Origin: Streptomyces sp. NBC_00457
GTDB taxonomy: Bacteria > Actinomycetota > Actinomycetes > Streptomycetales > Streptomycetaceae
DNA: 64,000 nucleotides
Assembly: GCF_036014015.1 (NCBI RefSeq)
Contig: NZ_CP107905.1
Span: 9,424,001 to 9,488,000, forward strand
Direction: 5' to 3'
How positions within the stretch are numbered: position 1 is the first letter of the stretch; each line of letters opens with the position of its first letter. This document shows positions 42,558 to 51,821 of this stretch, in pieces. The position numbers and the translations under genes were made by a program. Under the pieces are notes generated by a model. It searched no databases, was not told where the DNA came from, and was given only the letters and a program-made list of their open reading frames with translations.

Positions 42558-43259
42558 TCAGCTGTCGAGCCACCACCGTGCCGCCGCCCAGGCGAGCGCG
42601 TAGCCGAAGCCGTTGACCGACCAGTGCAGGGCCACGGGCACCAGCAGGCTGCCCGAGCGGCGGCGCAGCTCGCACAGGACGACCCCCGCGACGGCGGTGA
42701 CGACGACGGCCGCGGCGACGGTCGCCGCCACGGCTGCCGAGCCCTCTCCGAAGGCCGCGCCGACAGCGGCATTGGAACGGTTGAGGCCGCGGGAGGGCAT
42801 CACGTGCCAGAGCCCGAACAGCAGCGATGACACGGTCGTGGCCCACACGGTGCCGTGGCGGCGCCGGATCATGGCCCACAGCACGCCACGGAACGCGGCC
42901 TCCTCCAGCAGCACGGTGCCGAACGGCACCCGTACCAGCACGCCCCACAGCAGCCGTCCCACGGACAGGTCGGCCGCCCGGGCGTCCCGGAACGCCTCCC
43001 GGCCCGCCGGAACGGCCAGGACGACCAGCAGGACGAGGAGCACGACTGAGGCGACGACAGGGGCCCATCGCAGTCCCCGGCGGATCCCCGCCTTGTCCAG
43101 TCCCAGCTCGGCCGGGGTGAGACCGTCCCAGCGGGCGATCATCAGCAGGACGGCCGTAGCGGTCACGCAGGTGATCACGTACATGACGGGGTTCCGCGCG
43201 AGCCAGTTGTTGAGCAGGTTCGCGACGGCCAGGACGGCGACGGCACACACGATCGGCAT
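42558..43259 (-). CDS. CPBP-family intramembrane metalloprotease
   Basis: A 233-residue polytopic membrane protein with the three CPBP/Rce1 motifs: EEAAFRG (catalytic glutamates), FGLWHV (His) and ALHWSVN (His). About seven hydrophobic helices are visible. Such proteins cleave peptides in the membrane or act in bacteriocin self-protection; no substrate peptide gene is evident nearby. The gene ends at the shared hairpin. Confidence 0.88.
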   Translation of the reverse strand: MPIVCAVAVLAVANLLNNWLARNPVMYVITCVTATAVLLMIARWDGLTPAELGLDKAGIRRGLRWAPVVASVVLLVLLVVLAVPAGREAFRDARAADLSVGRLLWGVLVRVPFGTVLLEEAAFRGVLWAMIRRRHGTVWATTVSSLLFGLWHVMPSRGLNRSNAAVGAAFGEGSAAVAATVAAAVVVTAVAGVVLCELRRRSGSLLVPVALHWSVNGFGYALAWAAARWWLDS

Positions 43260-43300
43260 CGGCTACAGAATCCACCACAGAGGTGCCGCTCGCCGCACGG

Positions 43301-44107
43301 TCACGGCTTGATGCCCACCCCGGTCCACAGGCTGACCTCGGCGTCCGAGGCGCTCGGCTCGTCGTCCGGGCGCCAGCGGTGGCCGACCGTGATGCCGGGT
43401 TCCAGCAGGTCGAGGCCGTCGAAGAAGCGGGCGACGTCCTTCTGGGTACGGAACCGCACCGGCGTGCCGGCGTTCGTGTAGATGTCGGTGACCTTCTGCC
43501 AGGTGTCCGGATCGAAGTCGGGGGTGCAGTGACTCAGGGCCAGCGCGCTGCCCGAGGGGAGAGCGGCCAGCAGACGGTTCACGATGCCGTACGGGTCCTG
43601 GGCGTCCGTGACGAAGTGCATCAGGGCGTTGAGCGACAGGGCCACGGGCCGGTCCAGATCGAGGACTTCGGCCAGCTCGGGGGCGCTCAGCAGCGCGTCC
43701 GGGTTGTTGACGTCGGCCTCGATGTACGTGGTGCGGCCCTGGGGCGTGCTGCGCATCAGGCGCTCGGCGTACTTGAGGACGAGGGGATCGTTGTCGGCGT
43801 ACACCACCCGGGCCTCGGGGACCGCGGCCTGGGCCACCTGGTGCAGGTTCGGCTCGGTGGGGATGCCGGTGCCGATGTCCAGCCATTGGCGGATGCCGTG
43901 CTCCTGGGCGAGGACGCGGGTGGCGCGGTGCATGAAGGCGCGGTTCTCGCGGGCGCAGACGAAGATGCCGGGGTAGGCCGCCGCGACGGTCTCGGCCGCC
44001 TTCTTGTCCACCTCGAAGTGGTCCTTGCCGCCGAGGTAGTAGTCGTACATCCGGGCAGAGTGGGGCCTGCTGGTGTCGATGTCCCGGGCGGCGTGGGGGT
44101 TGGTCAT
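43301..44107 (-). CDS. SAM-dependent methyltransferase of the Streptomyces DUF574 type
   Basis: A 268-residue paralogue of the enzyme at 19147-19962: SARMYDYYLGGKDHFEVDKK at the start, SAM motif QWLDIGTGIP, VYADNDPLVLKYAERL, and RFFDGLDLLEPGI with RWRPDD at the end. The start at 44107 was set by AGGGACAGG in front of the ATG. It lies downstream of DUF397 and DUF5753 genes in the same direction, the standard grouping of this family. The methyl acceptor is unknown. Confidence 0.88.
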   Translation of the reverse strand: MTNPHAARDIDTSRPHSARMYDYYLGGKDHFEVDKKAAETVAAAYPGIFVCARENRAFMHRATRVLAQEHGIRQWLDIGTGIPTEPNLHQVAQAAVPEARVVYADNDPLVLKYAERLMRSTPQGRTTYIEADVNNPDALLSAPELAEVLDLDRPVALSLNALMHFVTDAQDPYGIVNRLLAALPSGSALALSHCTPDFDPDTWQKVTDIYTNAGTPVRFRTQKDVARFFDGLDLLEPGITVGHRWRPDDEPSASDAEVSLWTGVGIKP

Positions 44108-44190
44108 CCTGTCCCTTTCGGTGTGGTGCGTGGGGGTGCCGGGCAGGTCGTGGCCGGGGCGGCTCGGGTCCTTCCCGCTGGTGAGAGGGT

Positions 44191-44442
44191 TCAGCCGGTG
44201 GCCAGATGGTCGGCGAGGCCGCGCTTGACTCCCGCGACGAACGCGGCGATCTCGGCCGGGGTGTAGATCAGGGCGGGACCGGCGGGATCGGTCGACTGCC
44301 GCAGGGCCACGCGGCCGTCGGCGAGCTGCTTCGTCTGCACGCACTGGCCCCCGTTGGGGCCGCTCCACGGAGACTCCCAGCCCTGCTCGCCGAGGTCCGA
44401 CGCGGGCATTCCGTTGTAGACGCGACCATCGACGGTCGTCAT
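44191..44442 (-). CDS. DUF397 protein
   Basis: An 83-residue protein. The domain motif is ESPWSGPNGGQCVQTKQL, then VALRQSTDP and YTPAEIAAFVAGVKRG, the common DUF397 pattern. Such proteins are thought to pair with the adjacent WhiJ-like regulator. AAGGAG precedes the ATG, which overlaps the stop of the DUF5753 gene (ATGA), indicating coupled translation. Confidence 0.85.
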   Translation of the reverse strand: MTTVDGRVYNGMPASDLGEQGWESPWSGPNGGQCVQTKQLADGRVALRQSTDPAGPALIYTPAEIAAFVAGVKRGLADHLATG

Positions 44443-45314
44443 GAATACTCCTTGCGCATGCGGTTCAGGAGTGCCCTGCTGTCCGTGTCGGACGTGAGCA
44501 GGGACATGCGGTTGTGCGCCTCGAGATGCGCCGCGACATCGGAGCGTTGGTCCAGGTACATGGCACCGGACAGGATCTCCGTGTAGACGATGTCGGGCAG
44601 TTCCGGCTCCTCGAACCTGAAATACGTGTACGGGGCGCACACCCCGACATGGGCACCGGCGGTGAAGGGCACGACATCGACGCTGACGTGCTCCAGTTCC
44701 GAGACCTCCAGGAGCCGTTCGATCTGCTCCCGCATGACCTCGGGGCCGCCGACCACCCGGTGCAGTACGGCTTCCTCCATGACCACCCACAGCGTGGGTG
44801 CGTCGGGTCTCTCCAGCAGGCCCTGGCGACGTAACCGCAGGTCCACTCTGCGCTGCAGGTCCTCGTCGCCGGCGCCCGGGAAACCCCCGCTCAGCACTTC
44901 GCGCGCGTAGCGGCTGGTCTGCAGCAGCCCTGTGACGTAGTGCGGCTCATAGGTGCGCAGGGTCTTGGCGCCGGTCTCCAGACTCACGTAGGCGCTGAAC
45001 CAGTTGGGCAGCACATCGCGGTACGCATGCCACCAGCCGGGCTCGTTGGCGCGCTCGGCGAGGACGACGAACTCGTCGATCTCCTGCCGGTCGGCCCCGT
45101 AGGTCTCGAGCAGCTTCTCCACGTAGAGCGGCTTGAGAGCGACCTCGGCCTTTTCCAGCCTTCTGATGGTCAGCGGCGTCACGCGCAGGGCCTTCGCGGC
45201 GTCCTCCAGCGACGCGCCGGCCCCCAGCCGGCGCTCTTGCAGCCGTCGGCCGAGGATCATGCGGAGAACGGTGGGGGCACCCGTGGTGCTCGCGCCCGAA
45301 CGACCTTCGCTCAC
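44439..45314 (-). CDS. XRE-type HTH regulator with DUF5753 domain and TTA codon
   Basis: A 291-residue WhiJ-like regulator: HTH segment RLGAGASLEDAAKALRVTPL with TIRRLEKAEV, then the DUF5753 landmarks PGWWHAYRDVLPNWFSAYV, YEPHYVTGLLQTSRYARE and HVSVDVVPF. GTG 45314 follows AGGAGGTAGGGC. Codon 161 is TTA, so production should depend on bldA. It is cotranscribed with DUF397 and probably the methyltransferase, and divergent from an anti-sigma-like ATPase. Such loci influence development and secondary metabolism in Streptomyces. Confidence 0.9.
   Translation of the reverse strand: MSEGRSGASTTGAPTVLRMILGRRLQERRLGAGASLEDAAKALRVTPLTIRRLEKAEVALKPLYVEKLLETYGADRQEIDEFVVLAERANEPGWWHAYRDVLPNWFSAYVSLETGAKTLRTYEPHYVTGLLQTSRYAREVLSGGFPGAGDEDLQRRVDLRLRRQGLLERPDAPTLWVVMEEAVLHRVVGGPEVMREQIERLLEVSELEHVSVDVVPFTAGAHVGVCAPYTYFRFEEPELPDIVYTEILSGAMYLDQRSDVAAHLEAHNRMSLLTSDTDSRALLNRMRKEYS
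44832..44834 (-). promoter_or_regulatory. TTA (bldA-type) codon in the DUF5753 regulator
   Basis: In frame: GTG GAC CTG CGG TTA CGT CGC CAG. The codon encodes Leu 161 of the regulator and would need the bldA tRNA. Confidence 0.85.
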
Positions 45315-45583
45315 GCCCTACCTCCTGAGGGACTGTCACCAGTCCGAGTCTGACAGTGGCTTGATGATGCGGCCAGACCGATACCGGCTGACTGAAATTA
45401 TCAGGGAGCCGGTTGCAGCTTGAACTAGGGTGCGAGCATAGTTACTTGTGTGAATCGTCTCGCCACCCGTGAGGCGCTTCATCACCGATCTCCCATGTTC
45501 CCCACGGGAGTTGGTACACGCCGGTACCCACGGCGACCTTCCTCCGCTCCCCGCGGCGCCCGCCCCCCACGGAAGGCGAACCC

Positions 45584-46024
45584 GTGTCCCCCCACACGAC
45601 CTCCTCCCCCCAGTCCCTGGACGCCGTCGGCCCGGACCGGACCCACTGGCTCGAACTCCCGGCGCACCGTTCCAGCGTCTCAGTGGCCCGACGCTCGATG
45701 AGTGAGCGGCTGACCGCGTGGCAGTTGCCGGGCGAGCTGTGCGCGGACGCCGTCCTGCTCCTGTCCGAGCTGGCCACCAATGCCGTACGGCACACCCTCA
45801 GCACCCGCTTCCTGTGCGGCGTCGGGCTCATTGAGGACGGGTGCCTCCGTGTCGAGGTGCACGACCGCAACCACGCCCGCCAGGGTCTGCCCCCGTGCAC
45901 GCCCGGCCCCGACGACGAGGGAGGCCGCGGACTGTTCCTGGTGGATCAGCTGGCCGAGACCTGGGGAGTCGATCGGTCCGCACTCACCGGCGGCAACGCG
46001 GTGTGGGCGACGTTGCGGGTCTGA
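45584..46024 (+). CDS. ATP-binding protein, RsbW/anti-sigma kinase-like
   Basis: A 146-residue GHKL ATPase domain with no other module. The N box is LLLSELATNAVRHT and the G boxes are VEVHDRN and DEGGRGLFLVDQLAETWG. Members of this family accompany WhiJ-like regulators in Streptomyces and may act as anti-sigma or antagonist proteins. GTG 45584 lies seven bases after GGAAGG. It is divergent from the DUF5753 regulator across a 269-bp region with TTGAAC (45420-45425) and CATAGTTA (45437-45444) elements. Confidence 0.88.
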   Translation: MSPHTTSSPQSLDAVGPDRTHWLELPAHRSSVSVARRSMSERLTAWQLPGELCADAVLLLSELATNAVRHTLSTRFLCGVGLIEDGCLRVEVHDRNHARQGLPPCTPGPDDEGGRGLFLVDQLAETWGVDRSALTGGNAVWATLRV

Positions 46025-46072
46025 GCGCGCGGCGGGAACGACTGGCCGGCCCTCGTTCGTTTCCCGGGTGCC

Positions 46073-46780
46073 ATGGCCCGTTCCCGAGTTCGTCCCGCCT
46101 TCCTGGCCGGCGTCGGCATCGCCGTGATCCTCGGCTGTTCCGGCGGCGGGGGCACGACCGGCGAGTCCACGCGAGTCAGGGAGACGACGACGCCTGCGAC
46201 GAAGTCGGCGCAGCCCTCGTCGCCGTCCCCTTCGGACAGGTCCGCCGCCCCCACGACCGGTGACCGGCGTCAGCACGCGTGGCTGACCATCGAGGCGATC
46301 GGCGTCAAGAACCTGCGTGTCGTCCCGTACGAGGGCACGACGGACGACTGGCCGGGCACACGGATCCAGAACCGTGGCTTCGCCGCCAGCCCGTACGGCA
46401 AGCGGGGCGGGGTCGGCCCCGGCGAGATCGGCAACTACCTCGTCACGGCCCACCGCCTCTCCGCGGGCGGCCCACTGCGCCTGCTCCCGACCCTCGACGA
46501 AGGGGAGCGGGTCTCCGTCGTATCGGCCGGAACGCGTTACGAGTACGAGATAACCGACACGCGGGAGACCTCCTTCCGTTCCGCGCGCTCCCTCGCAGAG
46601 CAGCGGGCAGCCGTGCCGGGCCGTCCCGGAGAGCGCCCGACCCAGGCCATGATCACCGTCTCGACCTGCCTGACGCCCGAGGACAACGCTGCCGGGAACT
46701 ACTGGCGCGACGACAGGGGCAACCCCGAACACCGCGTCGACAAGATCGGCGTACTGACGTCCGCACAGCCAGTGCAGTGA
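46073..46780 (+). CDS. Sortase, class E/F type
   Basis: A 235-residue protein with an N-terminal lipobox-like or membrane segment (AGVGIAVILGCSG), a Ser/Thr/Pro-rich linker (~30-65) and a sortase beta-barrel. The catalytic triad is readable: His 127 in VTAHRL, Cys 199 in TVSTCL, and Arg 221 in EHRVDK. It would cleave a sorting signal and attach a protein to the cell wall or to another protein. No substrate with a sorting motif is encoded nearby. The next gene is another exported protein. Confidence 0.85.
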   Translation: MARSRVRPAFLAGVGIAVILGCSGGGGTTGESTRVRETTTPATKSAQPSSPSPSDRSAAPTTGDRRQHAWLTIEAIGVKNLRVVPYEGTTDDWPGTRIQNRGFAASPYGKRGGVGPGEIGNYLVTAHRLSAGGPLRLLPTLDEGERVSVVSAGTRYEYEITDTRETSFRSARSLAEQRAAVPGRPGERPTQAMITVSTCLTPEDNAAGNYWRDDRGNPEHRVDKIGVLTSAQPVQ

Positions 46781-46863
46781 CGGCACAACCCTCGGCCCCA
46801 CTCGGGTGTCACCACTGATGAGAATCCTCTTTTGTCCCCTTAAGAGAAAGATCGGGGGGCGTC

Positions 46864-47364
46864 ATGTTCAACCGTCCAAGAGGTACCGCCATAGCCGTGG
46901 GCGTCCTGCTCACCGCCGCCGGCACCACGATTCCCGCCTCGGCCTCGGCGGCCCAGGCACCACCCATCGCACTCGTCGTCAACGCACGATGGGGCGGGCA
47001 CTGCACCTACGACCGGGTGGTCATCGACGTCCGGGGCACCATGCCGCCGGTCACCGTCAAGCCGGTCAAGGAACTCCGCTACGACGGCTCCGGGAAGAAG
47101 GTCCCGCTCGCCGGGAAGTACTTCCTCGAGATCAAGCTCTCTCCCGCAGCAGCCCACAACGAGGCGGGTCAGTCGGTCTACCGCGGACCCAAGCTGCTGA
47201 AGATCTATCTGCCCAAGCTCAAGGGGCTCGCCCTGACCGGTGACTTCGAAGCGGTGGTCAGCTTCGGAGCCGCCTTCAACTCCAAGCCCGTCTACAAGAC
47301 GTCCAAGCTGCACTCCCCGGAGCGCTTCGTGCTCGACATCAAGCACGCCAACCGGTGCGCCTGA
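46864..47364 (+). CDS. Secreted AMIN-like domain protein
   Basis: A 166-residue exported protein: Sec signal peptide ending at ASASA (about residue 30), then one beta-sandwich with the repeating pattern YDRVVIDVRG, ELRYDGSGKKVPL, GDFEAVVSFG and PERFVLDIKH. This fits the actinobacterial AMIN-like family, a presumed cell-wall or glycan binding fold. Two cysteines (in HCTYD and at NRCA) could form a disulfide. A G-rich ribosome binding site (GGGGGG) precedes ATG 46864. Confidence 0.75.
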   Translation: MFNRPRGTAIAVGVLLTAAGTTIPASASAAQAPPIALVVNARWGGHCTYDRVVIDVRGTMPPVTVKPVKELRYDGSGKKVPLAGKYFLEIKLSPAAAHNEAGQSVYRGPKLLKIYLPKLKGLALTGDFEAVVSFGAAFNSKPVYKTSKLHSPERFVLDIKHANRCA

Positions 47365-47382
47365 GCACGGCACCGGCCGCGG

Positions 47383-47838
47383 TCAGCCCTCGGTGGCAGC
47401 CTTCTTGATCGCATCACGGATCCGGGAGTAGGTGCCGCAGCGGCAGACGTTCTCGATCCGGTCGATGTCCGCGTCGCTCGGATCGGTCGTCCGCTTCAGC
47501 AGGGCGGCCGCGGTCATGATCTGGCCCGGCTGGCAGAACCCGCACTGCGCCACGTCCATGTCGAGCCAGGCCTGCTGGACGGGGTGCAGCCGGTCGCCGT
47601 CCGCCAGGCCCTCGATGGTGGTGACCTCGCGCTGCGCGCAGTCGGCCACGGGGACGACGCAGGGCTGGATCTCCGCGCCGTCGAGATGGCTGGTGCAGGC
47701 ACGGCAGACACCCACCCCGCAGCCGTACTTGGGGCCGGTCACGTCCAGCAGATCGCGCAGCACCCACAGCAGCGGCATGTCGGCCGGTGCCTCGACGGTG
47801 ACCGGCTTGCCGTTGAGGACGAAGGAGTAGGACGGCAT
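47383..47838 (-). CDS. Isoquinoline 1-oxidoreductase-like small subunit (2 x 2Fe-2S)
   Basis: A 151-residue iron-sulfur subunit of the xanthine oxidase superfamily. The plant-ferredoxin cluster motif is [15 protein letters not shown] with a further Cys in QPC, and the second cluster motif is CGFCQPGQ with [13 protein letters not shown]. Electrons pass through it from the molybdenum subunit encoded upstream, whose stop codon is 10 bp away. The start at 47838 has AGAAGG before the ATG. No signal peptide is present, so it is probably exported with its Tat-bearing partner. Confidence 0.9.
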   Translation of the reverse strand: MPSYSFVLNGKPVTVEAPADMPLLWVLRDLLDVTGPKYGCGVGVCRACTSHLDGAEIQPCVVPVADCAQREVTTIEGLADGDRLHPVQQAWLDMDVAQCGFCQPGQIMTAAALLKRTTDPSDADIDRIENVCRCGTYSRIRDAIKKAATEG

Positions 47839-47848
47839 CGGCACCTTC

Positions 47849-49999
47849 TCAGAAGTTGATCGGGAAGCGGCGGGGCCGGGTCCCGGTCGCGCGGGCGTAG
47901 GCGTTGGCGACGGCGCCGGCCGCGGCCGGGACACCGAGCTCGCCGGCTCCGCCGGGCTCCCGGCGGGAGGGCAGGATGTGCGCCTCGAAGTGGAGCGGGG
48001 CGTCCCGCTGGCGTGCGTAACGGAAGTCGGCGAAGCTGCCCTCGCGGACGGCGCCCCGGTCGATGTGCAGTCCGGCCCGCAGCACGGTGGAGATGCCGTC
48101 GATCGCGGTGCCCATGAGCTGGGCCTCGAGTCCGCGCGGGTTGACGGCCGTGCCGACGTCGGCCGCCATGACGACCTTGGTCACCCGGGGCCGCTTCGGA
48201 TCGGTGGCGTCGATCTCGACCAGACAGGCCGCGCAGGAGCCGTACTCCTCGTGCACGGCCACCCCCTGCGCCCGGCCGTCCGGCAGGGACCGGCCCCAGT
48301 TCCCGGCGGCGGCGACCTTGTCCAGTACGGCTTTGACGGACTTGCTCCTGAGTGTCGTACGACGGAAGGCGACCGGATCCTTGCCCAGGCTCCGGGCGAT
48401 CTCGTCGACGACGATCTCCTCCGCGGTCCGAGTCGTCCCGGAGTCCACCGAGCGCCAGGCGCCCAGCGGCATCGCCAGCTCCACCGAGCCCGAATCCCCT
48501 GAAATGCGCCCGAAGTTGTAGAGGCCGCTGTCGCTGGGGAGCGGGGCCGCGGCGCCCTGCGCGGACAGTCCGTCGTACGACTCGCTCACCGAGGCCGTCG
48601 CATGGGTGAAGGCCACCACCCGGCCGCGCGCGTGGCTGGCGCGGATCCGGTGGTGGGAGGCCGGGCGCATCCTGCCGTGCCGGAGGTCGTCGGCGCGGCT
48701 CCACATCAGCTTCACCGGCCGGCGGGCGGCCTTCGAGATCAGGGCCGCCTCGATCGCGAAGTCGTAGTTCAGCCGCCGCCCGAACGAGCCGCCGCCCCGC
48801 ACGACATGGACCTTGACCTTCGACGCCGGCAGGCCGACAGCGGAGGCGATGCTGTCCCGTGCGTCCATGGGGGTCTGGGAGGAGAACCAGAGCTCGGCGC
48901 GATCGGCCCGCACATCGGCCACCGTGGTCAGTACCTCCATCGGCGCATGGCCGACGAAGGCGAACTCGAACTCGCCCGTCACCTGCGTCGATCCCTGCGG
49001 CGGCGCCCCGAGCGCGGGGACGGCGGCCCGCAGCCGGGCGCGGATCGCGGCGTCGGACAGCCGGGCCAGCGGACCGGGAGCCCAGGTGATGCGCAGGGCG
49101 TCTCTGGCCTTGAAGGCGTGATGGAAGGAGTCCGCCACGACGGCGACGCCGGTGTCGACCTTGACGACTTTCAGGACCCCCGGCATCGCCCGCGCCGCCC
49201 GCGAGTCCACCGAGACGACCTTGCCGCCGAGCGTCGGCGGGCGGGCCACCACGGTCGGCTTCGCTCCGGCGACCGACAGATCCCCGGTGTACTTCGCCTT
49301 GCCCGTGACGATGTCCCGCGCGTCGATCCGGGTCGCCGGACGCCCGATCACCCGGTGTCGGGACGCCGGTTTCGGCTTGCTGGAGACCGCCGGCCGACGG
49401 ATTCCGGCCGCGCTCGCGGTCAGGGAGCCGTACGTGGCCGTACGTCCGTCCGGTGCGATGACCATGGTGTTCCACGTACGCAGGGTGCGGGCCGGAAGGC
49501 CCCAGCGGCGGGCGGCCGCGGTCACCAGCCGGGCCCGTGCGGTGGCGGCCAGGTTGCGCGCGGGGCCGTACAGCGAACTGACCGAGTTCGAACCGCCCGT
49601 GTACTGATTGCCCCGGCTGCGGGCGTCGGCGAGCGGGATGCGCACATCGATCAGCCGGGCGTCCAGTTCCTCGGCGATCATCATGGCGACCGCGGTCGTG
49701 ATGCCCTGGCCGACCTCTACCCGCGGCAGCCGTACGACCACCTTGTTCGCCTCGGTGACCTCCAGGACGAGCATCTCCTCGTCGGTGCCCCGCACGACGA
49801 CGTCGGAAGCCCCGCGCGCGCCCTGGGCCTTTTGCTCCGCGCCTTCGGCCCGCGGCGCGTCGCAGCCGAGGGGAGCCGCGATGGTCAGTGTGGACGCGGC
49901 GAGCGAATAGACCATGAACCCCCGGCGCGACACCCCCTGCCGATCCGGCCCGTCCTCGGACACGTCGGCGCCCATGGCGGACGTCTCGATACCGTCCAA
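47849..49999 (-). CDS. Isoquinoline 1-oxidoreductase-like molybdopterin subunit
   Basis: A 716-residue molybdenum-cofactor subunit of the IorB type, in which the enzyme is a two-subunit dehydrogenase without FAD. A Tat motif SRRGFMV is followed by a hydrophobic stretch. Landmarks are [45 protein letters not shown] and [19 protein letters not shown]. It oxidises a heterocycle or aldehyde outside the membrane and passes electrons to the small subunit. TTG 49999 was chosen because GAGAGGAG lies six bases upstream; ATG 49975 lacks a site. The substrate is unknown. Confidence 0.88.
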   Translation of the reverse strand: MDGIETSAMGADVSEDGPDRQGVSRRGFMVYSLAASTLTIAAPLGCDAPRAEGAEQKAQGARGASDVVVRGTDEEMLVLEVTEANKVVVRLPRVEVGQGITTAVAMMIAEELDARLIDVRIPLADARSRGNQYTGGSNSVSSLYGPARNLAATARARLVTAAARRWGLPARTLRTWNTMVIAPDGRTATYGSLTASAAGIRRPAVSSKPKPASRHRVIGRPATRIDARDIVTGKAKYTGDLSVAGAKPTVVARPPTLGGKVVSVDSRAARAMPGVLKVVKVDTGVAVVADSFHHAFKARDALRITWAPGPLARLSDAAIRARLRAAVPALGAPPQGSTQVTGEFEFAFVGHAPMEVLTTVADVRADRAELWFSSQTPMDARDSIASAVGLPASKVKVHVVRGGGSFGRRLNYDFAIEAALISKAARRPVKLMWSRADDLRHGRMRPASHHRIRASHARGRVVAFTHATASVSESYDGLSAQGAAAPLPSDSGLYNFGRISGDSGSVELAMPLGAWRSVDSGTTRTAEEIVVDEIARSLGKDPVAFRRTTLRSKSVKAVLDKVAAAGNWGRSLPDGRAQGVAVHEEYGSCAACLVEIDATDPKRPRVTKVVMAADVGTAVNPRGLEAQLMGTAIDGISTVLRAGLHIDRGAVREGSFADFRYARQRDAPLHFEAHILPSRREPGGAGELGVPAAAGAVANAYARATGTRPRRFPINF

Positions 50000-50097
50000 C
50001 GGACACTCCTCTCCATGCGCTCGCCCTCTGCCCTGGTATGAGGGTCCGGATCGCTGGGAGGTTGCATGCCGGGGGAGTCGATATCGCGGCCCGTCCG

Positions 50098-51615
50098 TCA
50101 GCCGGAGGTGCGTGCGCAGCGGCCCGTAGGGCTTGTCGCAGGTGGGCGGCACTGGAGGGCGAAGTCGGCCGGGCTGGTGCTCAGGTAGCGGCCCATGCAG
50201 GTGCTCGGCGTCGTCCGCCCGCGCTCGGCGCAGAAGGACAATGCCGCCTGGCCGTCGGCGAACGGGCCCGGGGCGTAGAACACCCAGTAGCCCGGTCGCA
50301 GCGAGGCGAAGTCGTCACTGCGCACGTAGACGGCCTCGGGCACCGACTCGCGGATCACGGCGAGGCGTTGATCGCGGGCCCCGGTGCCCGAGGAGAGCGG
50401 TTCGGAGTGGAGCTGGGCGACCCAGCTGCCGCTGCCGGCCGGTGTGTCGGGCGACGCGGACCCGGGCGGCGCGGCTGAGGGTGTCCCTTCGGGCGTCGGA
50501 GAAGGGCTCGGAGTGGTGCGGGCTTCCGGAGCGGAGGGCGTGCTCGCGGTGGGGCCGCGCTCCGCGCCCGCCTTCTTCTCCTCGTCGCCGGAGCCGGAGC
50601 CGGGCAGGAAGAGGGCGACAGCCACCGCCGCACCGACGGCCACGACGGCGGCCACCGCGACGAGGACCGGTGTGCGACGGCGGCCCGACGGCACGGGGCG
50701 CGTGGTGTTCTGCTGTGCGGGTGTCACCACAGGAGCGGGCGACGGAGGCGGAGTCGAGGCAGGCGTCGGAGTCGGTGGGGCGATGAGCGTCGGCGGCGCC
50801 CAGTGCGGTGCGGTGCCGGACTCGACCTGCGCCAGCATCGCGTCCAGGTGCTCGGCGCGGGGCCGTGCCGCCGGGTCGCGTACCAGGAGGGACTGGAGCA
50901 CGGGCGCGAGCGGCCCGGAGCGCACGGGCGGAGGCACCGGGTCCTCGAGCACCGCGGCCAGCGTGCCGAGCGTGCTCGTGCGGCGCAGTGGACTCACGCC
51001 CTCCACGCACACATACAGGACCAGCCCGAGGGACCACAGATCGGACGCCGGGTCGTTGTCGCGCCCGCGGAGGCATTCGGGAGCGATGTACTCGGGTGAG
51101 CCGACGAATTCGCCCGTGACCGTCAGCGCGGTCGCCCCCTGGAGGGCGGCGATGCCGAAGTCGGTGAGCACGGCGGTGCCGTCGGGGGAGAGCAGGATGT
51201 TCGCGGGTTTGACGTCCCGGTGCCGGATGCCGGCCGCGTGTGCGGTGCGCAGTCCGGAGAGCACCTGACGGCCGATACGCGCCGCCTCCACAGGGCCCAA
51301 CGGACCCTCGGCCAGCCGCTGTTGGAGCGAGATTCCCGGAATCAACTCCATCACGATCCACGGGTGTGGGTCCGCCTCGATGATCTGATGGACCGTCACC
51401 ACATGCGGGCTGTTGAGCCGCGCCAGTGCCCTTGCCTCGCGCATGACCCGCTCGCGCACGACGGGGGAGTCCTCGGCGTCCGGGCGTACGGCCTTGAGGG
51501 CGACCTCGCGATGCAGCACGGTGTCCCGGGCCCGCCATACCGTGCCCATCCCGCCGCTGCCGAGCCGCCCGAGCAGTTCGAAACGTCCGTCGACCATGTC
51601 CCCTGGTGCGTTCAC
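50098..51615 (-). CDS. Transmembrane Ser/Thr protein kinase
   Basis: A 505-residue Hanks-type kinase with complete motifs: GSGGMGTVWRA, VALKAV, IRHRDVKPANIL, LTDFGIAAL, YIAPECL. A Pro/Thr-rich linker, one membrane helix (LVAVAAVVAVGAAVAVALFL) and a ~130-residue outside domain follow, with WVAQLHSEPLSSG and CAERGRTTPSTCMG and four cysteines. The start is uncertain: GTG 51615 is given, while ATG 51597 (MVDGRFE) is nearly as good. It is divergent from the amine oxidase; its inputs are unknown. Confidence 0.88.
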   Translation of the reverse strand: MNAPGDMVDGRFELLGRLGSGGMGTVWRARDTVLHREVALKAVRPDAEDSPVVRERVMREARALARLNSPHVVTVHQIIEADPHPWIVMELIPGISLQQRLAEGPLGPVEAARIGRQVLSGLRTAHAAGIRHRDVKPANILLSPDGTAVLTDFGIAALQGATALTVTGEFVGSPEYIAPECLRGRDNDPASDLWSLGLVLYVCVEGVSPLRRTSTLGTLAAVLEDPVPPPVRSGPLAPVLQSLLVRDPAARPRAEHLDAMLAQVESGTAPHWAPPTLIAPPTPTPASTPPPSPAPVVTPAQQNTTRPVPSGRRRTPVLVAVAAVVAVGAAVAVALFLPGSGSGDEEKKAGAERGPTASTPSAPEARTTPSPSPTPEGTPSAAPPGSASPDTPAGSGSWVAQLHSEPLSSGTGARDQRLAVIRESVPEAVYVRSDDFASLRPGYWVFYAPGPFADGQAALSFCAERGRTTPSTCMGRYLSTSPADFALQCRPPATSPTGRCARTSG

Positions 51616-51784
51616 CCGCCAAAGGTTAAGGCAGCGGTCGGCTCCGGATCGCGCCCGCCCCACTCGCATGCTCATGCCACGGATACGTCATTGGTATTGC
51701 CCCGTAACACTCCTGACGGACGCTCATCTCGCACCTCCGGTCTCATCAGTAGCTCACCCCCCACGGGCCGGGTTGATCGGATGT

Positions 51785-51806
51785 CGCGCCCGGGCACACG
51801 GGCGCG
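51785..51806 (+). other. Hairpin in the leader of the amine oxidase gene
   Basis: CGCGCCCG (51785-51792), loop GGCACA, CGGGCGCG (51799-51806). The 8-bp GC stem ends four bases before the ribosome binding site (GAGGAGGAG) and could affect translation start. Otherwise 51616-51784 shows only a divergent promoter region. Confidence 0.4.
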
Positions 51807-51821
51807 GGTGAGGAGGAGTGG

